A DNA stretch of 5,643 nucleotides from Gammaproteobacteria bacterium (lineage in GTDB: Bacteria > Pseudomonadota > Gammaproteobacteria > Pseudomonadales > Azotimanducaceae): positions 1-5,643 of the forward strand of contig JAPUJX010000247.1 of NCBI GenBank assembly GCA_027295975.1. Direction: 5' to 3'. The position numbers and the translations under genes were made by a program. Below, piece by piece: positions 1-4,390 of the stretch. The notes under the pieces are model-generated. The model searched no databases. It was not told the DNA's origin and saw only the letters and a program-made list of their open reading frames with translations. Each line of letters opens with the position of its first letter. Position 1 is the first letter of the stretch.

Positions 1-91
<91 letters not shown>

Positions 92-120
92 GAGGTAGAT
101 GTGGGGTCGGGCGCCAATAT

Positions 121-927
121 TCATCTGGCGGGGATCGCGTATTCTGGAGAAACGCTTACGGCATTTCCAGCATCAGCGGCAATTTCCACCCAGGTTACGC
201 CATCGCTCTGGTTCGCGTAGCGGAGTTCACGAACCTTTGACCGCAGCGGTGCGAAACAAGCTTCGAGCAGATCGTGATGGTTGTTCTCTTCGCTCACATG
301 TCCTACTACGACTTGTAACAAGGGGTTGGCAACGGCGCTCAGAAACGCGACAGCCTGTTCGTTCGAGAGGTGCCCGAAGTTGCTGGCAATACGTCGTTTC
401 ACGTATTCCGGGTAACGCCCCCGCATGAGCATCTGACGATCGTGGTTAGCTTCCATCAGTAACCCATGGCAGCCCGTGTAACGTTCTATCACGTGCGGAG
501 TAATCTGGCCCAGATCGGACAAAACACCCACTCGCACACCACGGTGTTCGAATACGAATTGAGTTGGCTCGCGGGTGTCATGAGGGACGATCACGGGGAT
601 AACCTCGACTTCACCGACGCTGAACCCTTTGTGGCTGTCGATTACCGTACCAACCAGCTTCGGTTCCAACGCCTTGAGCGTGCCGTAACTTGCGAAAACG
701 GGCAGTGCATATTTGTACGCAAGCGCTGCCACGCCGGCCGAATGATCCGAATGCTCGTGGGTAACGAGAATCGCCGAAAGGCTGCCGGGTGCGACCCCCA
801 ATCTACGTAGGCGTTTTTCGGCTTGTTTTGTCGAGAATCCGCAATCGACCAGGATATGTTCGCTGCCCATGCGCACCAGGGTGCCGTTGCCTTTGCTGCC
901 GCTCCCGAGTGATGCGAAAGCCGTCAA
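121..927 (-). CDS. MBL-fold metallo-hydrolase (YycJ/WalJ-like family)
   Basis: This encodes a 268-residue cytoplasmic metallo-beta-lactamase-fold hydrolase with no signal peptide or membrane segment. The N-terminus contains SLGSGSKGN (residues 6-14), characteristic of the YycJ-like branch. The metal motif THEHSDH gives H57, H59, D61 and H62. Further likely metal or active-site residues are H116 (VPHD), D138 (LSDLG), H186 (GHLSN) and H210 in GHVSEENN. These suggest a dinuclear-metal phosphodiesterase or nuclease-like enzyme, but the substrate is unknown. The start is TTG at 927-925, overlapping the bamC TGA stop as TTGA. It is chosen because family members begin just before the SLGSGS strand and no ATG lies before residue 20. 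Its Shine-Dalgarno sequence is weak (a GAG about ten bases upstream), so translation probably depends on ribosomes finishing bamC. The assignment to fold and branch is firm; the physiological role is not known from this sequence. Confidence 0.93.
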   Translation of the reverse strand: MTAFASLGSGSKGNGTLVRMGSEHILVDCGFSTKQAEKRLRRLGVAPGSLSAILVTHEHSDHSAGVAALAYKYALPVFASYGTLKALEPKLVGTVIDSHKGFSVGEVEVIPVIVPHDTREPTQFVFEHRGVRVGVLSDLGQITPHVIERYTGCHGLLMEANHDRQMLMRGRYPEYVKRRIASNFGHLSNEQAVAFLSAVANPLLQVVVGHVSEENNHHDLLEACFAPLRSKVRELRYANQSDGVTWVEIAADAGNAVSVSPEYAIPAR

Positions 928-2027
928 CTGGCGTACTCGCGAATGAGAACCAGAACCTGTTGGCTCAGTTCCCGGTCCGTTTCCTCTGACTTCTGGGCCT
1001 GAACAGACACCACGAAGGTATTCTGACCCTCGGGTAGGATATTGATCTGCAACAGGTGTTCCTGACTACCACCGAAGGGCCATAGTCTATCCAGGAATCC
1101 GGGCTCGCTTCCGGTGAAGACATCCTCGGAAATGCGTACGTACAACACGCCGGTTTCCTGATCAGCTTCCATGACCTCGACCCCGGCGTTACTGAGCGCC
1201 TGTCCCAACGTTGCCCAGGCGCGTTCGTAATCCAGGCGTAACAGCAACACTGGCTCGCCTTGATCGTTGCGCTCCAGCATGGTTTTGGCGACCTTCGAAA
1301 TATCTCCTGCAACCATGGAAACCGTTTGTTCGGAAACCTTCGAAGCAATGTATGCGCCCAACTCGTTCAACATCTCATGTTCGGCTGCTGGGATGTTAGA
1401 CTTCAACGGAGTCAGGTCGACAACGTCTTCAGCCGCGGGGATAGACAGGCTGTCGTTCTCGTGACGCACGTGAATCTCACTGGTGCGTTCGCGCAAACCC
1501 TGCTCTACCCGCACGCGTATGCGGTCGCGGCCGGTCGTCAGGTTGATTTCTGCCCGGGCATCGCGAATGACCAGCCGCACGATATCTCTATAAGCTTCAT
1601 CGCCGAGGGTCAACCATTCTGTGTCGAGCCGTCCATATGCACTCATCTCGCTTGCGACGGCAACGCCGTTCTCCGCGAGGAACTGCTTGACCTTCGGCCA
1701 TACCGAGGAAGGCGACTCAGGGAGCGCTAACCATTCCCGCGACGACAGAGACTGAATTCGAATCGCGTCGCGATTGTCGGTTGCATAAATCGTGTCCGGG
1801 CGGGGCGCCTGCCCCGGAAAATATCTCGCGTTGATTTGATCCGCTACAACGGGGATAGGAAACGGATCCTGAACCTGGGATTGATTCAGGCCTTCGGGAA
1901 TGATCAGGTCCGGTCGCTCCCTGGCATCGAGATAATCGTCACTGGGATCAGGGAAAAGCCCATCATCGCCGGACATCCAGGAACACCCGGACAACAGAAC
2001 CCAGATCAACAATACGGTTGAACGCAC
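924..2027 (-). CDS. bamC: Outer membrane assembly lipoprotein BamC (NlpB)
   Basis: This encodes a 367-residue lipoprotein of the NlpB/BamC family, a BamD-binding accessory subunit of the BAM complex that inserts beta-barrel proteins into the outer membrane. A short signal peptide ends in the lipobox LSGC, with C15 as the lipidated residue. The +2 residue is serine, not aspartate, which favours outer-membrane sorting. Residues about 16-90 are proline- and aspartate-rich and low in predicted structure, with the motif PEGLNQ at 44-49. This corresponds to the extended segment that binds BamD in E. coli. Two alpha/beta domains follow, at roughly 92-215 and 255-367, as in the two helix-grip domains of BamC. 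The length is slightly more than E. coli BamC (about 344). The start is GTG at 2027, sharing one base with the dapA TAG stop (TAGTG), and AGAGG lies 7 nt upstream. The dapA-bamC pairing is classical (nlpB was once called dapX). The identification rests on lipobox, N-terminal motif and context. Confidence 0.92.
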   Translation of the reverse strand: MRSTVLLIWVLLSGCSWMSGDDGLFPDPSDDYLDARERPDLIIPEGLNQSQVQDPFPIPVVADQINARYFPGQAPRPDTIYATDNRDAIRIQSLSSREWLALPESPSSVWPKVKQFLAENGVAVASEMSAYGRLDTEWLTLGDEAYRDIVRLVIRDARAEINLTTGRDRIRVRVEQGLRERTSEIHVRHENDSLSIPAAEDVVDLTPLKSNIPAAEHEMLNELGAYIASKVSEQTVSMVAGDISKVAKTMLERNDQGEPVLLLRLDYERAWATLGQALSNAGVEVMEADQETGVLYVRISEDVFTGSEPGFLDRLWPFGGSQEHLLQINILPEGQNTFVVSVQAQKSEETDRELSQQVLVLIREYAS

Positions 2028-2902
2028 TACAAAGCCTCTGCGGTTTTCAGACGCGCCAACAACTCGGGGCGATGCCGCTCGGAAAGTTCCAGCAACGGCA
2101 GGCGAATGCCCTTATCCACTTTACCCATCTCGAAAAGCGCCCACTTGGCGGGTGTCGGGTTCGGCTCGACGAACAGGATTTCGTGAATCGGTTGTAAAGC
2201 CTCATCCAAGCGGCGCGCGCAGTTGATGTCGCCATCGAGATAGGCGCGGCAGAATTCCGCCATGGGCTTGGGCAATACGTTCGCCGTCACCGAAATAGTG
2301 CCTACCGCGCCAAGCTCCAGCATGCGAAACGTCTGCCCATCCTCTCCCGAAAGAACAATGAAATCATCCGCCACCAGGTTACGAATCGCCGACACCCGTT
2401 CTGGGTCGCCGCACGCTTCCTTGATTCCAATGATATTGTCGATGGGTGCGAGGCGGGCAACGGTTTCCGCCTGCAGATCGCATGCGGTGCGCGAAGGAAC
2501 GTTATAAAGCACGAGGGGTTTGCTGGCTGCTTCGGCGATCGCCCGATAATGATGCACCAGACCTTCCTGGGTCGGGCGGTTGTAATACGGCGTAACCAGC
2601 AGGCAGGCGTCCACACCCAGCCCTTCGGCCTCCCGGGTAAGATGAATGGCTTCCGCGGTGGCATTGCCTCCGGTACCGGCAACCACCGGGATACGCCCGC
2701 CCACCACCTCGACGGTGCGGCGAATGACCTCCAGGTGCTCAAGCACGGTGAGCGTTGCAGATTCACCCGTGGTGCCGACGGGCACGATACCATCCGTGCC
2801 GTTGTCGAGATGCCAGCCTATCAGACCTTCCAGAGCCTCCCAGTCCACCGCTCCCGACGTGGTCATCGGAGTGATGAGGGCGACAATACTTCCGCTCAGC
2901 AT
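2027..2902 (-). CDS. dapA: 4-hydroxy-tetrahydrodipicolinate synthase (DapA)
   Basis: DapA condenses pyruvate with aspartate semialdehyde, the first committed step of the diaminopimelate/lysine pathway. The product is 291 residues (E. coli 292), a TIM barrel. With the ATG at 2902 as residue 1, the key residues fall at the E. coli numbers: Schiff-base lysine K161 (GIKEACGD), catalytic Y133 (LYNVPSR), T44 in GTTGES, Y107 in TPYYNRPT, and R138. The start at 2902 is also chosen because AGGTGA lies 7 nt before it; an upstream in-frame TTG at 2908 would sit almost on that site. Most of the lysine-feedback pocket is retained (S48, A49, H56, N80, E84, Y106), but position 53 is valine where E. coli has histidine. 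The TAG stop overlaps the bamC GTG by one base. A 60-nt gap separates it from perM upstream. Confidence 0.98.
   Translation of the reverse strand: MLSGSIVALITPMTTSGAVDWEALEGLIGWHLDNGTDGIVPVGTTGESATLTVLEHLEVIRRTVEVVGGRIPVVAGTGGNATAEAIHLTREAEGLGVDACLLVTPYYNRPTQEGLVHHYRAIAEAASKPLVLYNVPSRTACDLQAETVARLAPIDNIIGIKEACGDPERVSAIRNLVADDFIVLSGEDGQTFRMLELGAVGTISVTANVLPKPMAEFCRAYLDGDINCARRLDEALQPIHEILFVEPNPTPAKWALFEMGKVDKGIRLPLLELSERHRPELLARLKTAEAL
2035..2039 (-). promoter_or_regulatory. Ribosome binding site of bamC
   Basis: AGAGG on the minus strand lies within the last codons of dapA, 7 nt before the GTG start of bamC. It supports that non-ATG start and shows that bamC can reinitiate translation directly at the dapA stop codon. 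Confidence 0.7.
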
Positions 2903-2909
2903 AGGCAAG

Positions 2910-2915
2910 TCACCT
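2910..2915 (-). promoter_or_regulatory. Ribosome binding site of dapA, decides the start
   Basis: AGGTGA on the minus strand stands 7 nt before the ATG at 2902 but only one base before the in-frame TTG at 2908. This spacing fixes the ATG as the start and gives a protein beginning MLSGSIVA, like E. coli DapA (MFTGSIVA). Confidence 0.8.
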
Positions 2916-2930
2916 ATAAAAAACGGCGCA

Positions 2931-2960
2931 ATGGTACTTGAGCCCTCTCGTCAACCACAA
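2931..2960 (-). promoter_or_regulatory. Possible sigma-70 promoter for dapA-bamC-MBL
   Basis: In the 60-nt gap between perM and dapA, the minus strand shows TTGTGG (2960-2955), an 18-nt spacer, then TACCAT (2936-2931). The expected start of transcription is about 20-25 nt before the dapA ATG, leaving room for the ribosome binding site. The match is only 3 of 6 and 4 of 6 to the consensus boxes, so this is a weak candidate. Read-through from perM is an equally good source of dapA transcript. Confidence 0.25.
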
Positions 2961-2966
2961 GCTCAA
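2938..2966 (-). repeat. Inverted repeat spanning the perM stop codon
   Basis: A perfect 6-bp inverted repeat, TTGAGC/GCTCAA, flanks a 17-nt loop and contains the TGA stop of perM. A run of six T residues follows on the minus strand, but it begins about 13 nt after the stem. This does not have the geometry of an intrinsic terminator. It could be a weak attenuating or RNA-protecting hairpin between perM and dapA, or chance. Confidence 0.3.
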
Positions 2967-4078
2967 ACCCCGCCTTTGGAAACCCTGGTAACTTCTTCGA
3001 ACCCCTCGGCCTCGGCGACCTCTTCGATCTGGCGTGGCCAGGAGTTGTAGATGGCCTTGACAAGTGTCGCGAGCGGTATGGCGAAAAATACGCCCCATAC
3101 ACCCCAGAGCCCACCAAAGGACAAAACGGCCACGATGATCGCCATGGGGTGTAGATCGACGACTTTCGAGAACAGCCACGGCACCAGGTAGTTGCCATCC
3201 AGGCCCTGAATGACCGCGTATGCCGCCATCACATAACCGAGTTCCAGGGTCCAACCAAACTGAATGATCCCAACAAGCGCCACCGGAATGGTCACTACGG
3301 CGGCCCCCACGAACGGAATCAGGACGGACAAACCGACAATCAGCGCCAGCAGCGCCGCATAATTCAAATCCAGGACCACAAAAGTCACGTAAGTGACGGA
3401 TCCGACAATGAGAATTTCGATGAACTTACCCCGCACGTAATTGGCGAGTTGCACGTTCATCTCGGCACCCACCTTGTCCAACAATGGCCGCTCCTTCGGC
3501 AGCAGAGACAAAAATGCATCCATCAACCGCTTCCGGTCCTTGAGGAAGAAAAACACCGAAACGGGCACCAGAATCAGATAAATGAGCACGGCAACAAAAC
3601 CGAAAGACTGGGTAATCAACGCTTCCAGCAGCGTACCCCCCAGGTTGGCGATCTCCCCGGCCACCGCGTTCAGCCACTGCTCAACCTGTTCAGGGCGAAC
3701 AAAATCCGGCAGCGTCGTGCTGAGATCCCGGGTTATCTCATTGAGCCGACCGATAATGTTGGGTAATGCCGCCGCCAGCGCGCCCAGTTGCTGCCATACC
3801 AGAGGTACCACGATCAGACCGAAACCGAATACCCCACCAAAAAAAACCAACAGCGTCACCGTGACGGCAAAACCTTCGGATAAGTTCAAGGTTTTCAGGC
3901 GGTTGACGAGGCCTTCGAGCAGGAAGGCGATCACCAACCCGGTGAGCACCGGGGCCAGCACGCCGCCGAGAACAAACAGCAGGAGGAATGCGGTGAGAAT
4001 AAACACCACCAGATAGATGGCTTCTTCGTTGGAAAAATACCGGTTGACCCAACCGCCGATGACCTCGAGAAACCGCAT
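2963..4078 (-). CDS. perM: PerM/AI-2E family transporter
   Basis: This encodes a 371-residue inner-membrane protein of the AI-2E exporter/PerM family (E. coli PerM is about 353). Hydrophobic segments lie at about 20-40, 42-57, 70-95, 157-179, 218-236, 238-275, 279-290 and 313-345. A hydrophilic, partly helical stretch at about 96-150 follows the third segment, which is the usual family architecture. C-terminal family signatures are visible: LIPFVG (253-258), a Q-x4-N-x3-P element (Q291, N296, P300), LHP (309-311) and a glycine-rich GGLWGVWG segment near 322-329. The tail after 345 is charged and probably cytoplasmic. The substrate is not known: family members have been linked to AI-2 export, peptide resistance and ion/proton antiport, and the sequence does not decide. 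The ATG at 4078 shares one base with the TGA stop of the TusA-like gene and lacks a clear Shine-Dalgarno sequence, so coupling is likely. perM is used here as a family name. Confidence 0.93.
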   Translation of the reverse strand: MRFLEVIGGWVNRYFSNEEAIYLVVFILTAFLLLFVLGGVLAPVLTGLVIAFLLEGLVNRLKTLNLSEGFAVTVTLLVFFGGVFGFGLIVVPLVWQQLGALAAALPNIIGRLNEITRDLSTTLPDFVRPEQVEQWLNAVAGEIANLGGTLLEALITQSFGFVAVLIYLILVPVSVFFFLKDRKRLMDAFLSLLPKERPLLDKVGAEMNVQLANYVRGKFIEILIVGSVTYVTFVVLDLNYAALLALIVGLSVLIPFVGAAVVTIPVALVGIIQFGWTLELGYVMAAYAVIQGLDGNYLVPWLFSKVVDLHPMAIIVAVLSFGGLWGVWGVFFAIPLATLVKAIYNSWPRQIEEVAEAEGFEEVTRVSKGGV

Positions 4079-4311
4079 CAGCCGGATTTCTTACGCAGCA
4101 GGTAGATATAGGTATCGCCTTCACGCCGGGATTCGAGCAACGGATGACCGCTTTGCCTGGAAAACACCTCAAAATCGCGTACCGAGCCGGGGTCGGTCGC
4201 CAATACCCGAAGCAACTCTTCCGGGTTCATCTCATTGAGCGCCTTCTTGGCTTTGAGCAGCGGCATCGGGCATTGCAGTCCCTTTGCGTCGACTAAAACG
4301 GCTTCCGTCAT
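4078..4311 (-). CDS. TusA-like sulfur carrier protein (SirA/YeeD/PA1006-like)
   Basis: This encodes a 77-residue small cytoplasmic protein of the TusA/SirA family (E. coli TusA is 81). The hallmark is DAKGLQCPMPLLKAKKAL, where C14 of the CPxP motif is the residue that carries a persulfide in the family. The rest fits the two-layer alpha/beta fold, ending in YIYLLRKKSG like the strand-4 end of TusA. The start is the ATG at 4311, supported by GGGAG 5 nt upstream. Longer in-frame extensions up to 4668 run antisense through bepA and are not credible, and an ATG at 4323 has no good ribosome site. The gene precedes perM with a one-base overlap and is divergent from bepA, the same arrangement I recall around P. 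aeruginosa PA1006, which has been linked to molybdenum homeostasis and nitrate respiration. It is therefore more likely that orthologue than the tRNA-thiolating TusA, but the donor and acceptor of sulfur are not shown here. Confidence 0.92.
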   Translation of the reverse strand: MTEAVLVDAKGLQCPMPLLKAKKALNEMNPEELLRVLATDPGSVRDFEVFSRQSGHPLLESRREGDTYIYLLRKKSG

Positions 4312-4316
4312 GTTCA

Positions 4317-4321
4317 CTCCC
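4317..4321 (-). promoter_or_regulatory. Ribosome binding site of the TusA-like gene
   Basis: GGGAG on the minus strand is 5 nt before the ATG at 4311. It selects this start over the in-frame ATG at 4323 and over longer extensions. Confidence 0.7.
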
Positions 4322-4344
4322 ATTTCCCATGATAAGGGTTCCAG

Positions 4345-4356
4345 CCCTCGCGAGGG
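4345..4356. repeat. 12-bp perfect palindrome, possible operator
   Basis: CCCTCGCGAGGG is a perfect palindrome with no spacer, located midway between the divergent TusA-like and bepA starts and directly abutting the TGAACTT element. The symmetry does not extend into the flanks. Such a site could bind a dimeric regulator, but no family can be named from it, and GC-rich palindromes of this length do occur by chance. Confidence 0.35.
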
Positions 4357-4385
4357 TGAACTTTTACGACTCGAAAGGGGTCCAT
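4357..4385 (+). promoter_or_regulatory. Possible sigma-E-like promoter of bepA
   Basis: TGAACTT (4357-4363) matches the sigma-E -35 consensus GGAACTT at six of seven bases. A 16-nt spacer leads to GTCCAT (4380-4385), which is only a partial match to the sigma-E -10 (GTCAAA/GTCTGA type). E. coli bepA (yfgC) belongs to the sigma-E envelope-stress regulon, so the position makes sense. The predicted transcript would begin at or just before the ATG at 4391, implying a very short leader or a later start codon. This is a tentative call. Confidence 0.3.
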
Positions 4386-4390
4386 GAAGT

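Larger units (their letters stand above)
4312..4390. promoter_or_regulatory. Divergent intergenic region, tusA-like / bepA
   Basis: These 79 nt must hold the 5' signals of both divergent genes. Visible elements are the GGGAG ribosome site of the TusA-like gene (4321-4317, minus strand), a perfect 12-bp palindrome (4345-4356), a sigma-E-like -35 hexamer (4357-4363, plus strand) and a purine-rich AAAGGGG (4374-4380) ahead of bepA. No good sigma-70 promoter is evident in either direction. A poor minus-strand candidate is TTCACC (4360-4355), an 18-nt spacer, then CTTATC (4336-4331). Confidence 0.5.

Noticed and set aside
99..428. Plus-strand ORF over the 3' end of the MBL gene
   Set aside because: It is arginine-rich, without motifs, antisense to a conserved gene and has no ribosome site.
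1260..1730. 156-codon plus-strand ORF inside bamC
   Set aside because: It is an antisense shadow of bamC with no ribosome site, no domain and cysteine/histidine-rich composition typical of such shadows.
2302..2793. 163-codon minus-strand ORF inside dapA in another frame
   Set aside because: It lies wholly within the strongly identified dapA gene. Its arginine/tryptophan-rich composition is typical of a frame-shifted reading.
2903..2908. TTG start two codons upstream of the dapA ATG
   Set aside because: The AGGTGA ribosome site would be only one base away, and the E. coli active-site numbering matches exactly from the ATG at 2902.
2916..2966. Intrinsic terminator after perM
   Set aside because: The only stem is 6 bp with a 17-nt loop, and the T6 run starts about 13 nt after it, unlike a working intrinsic terminator.
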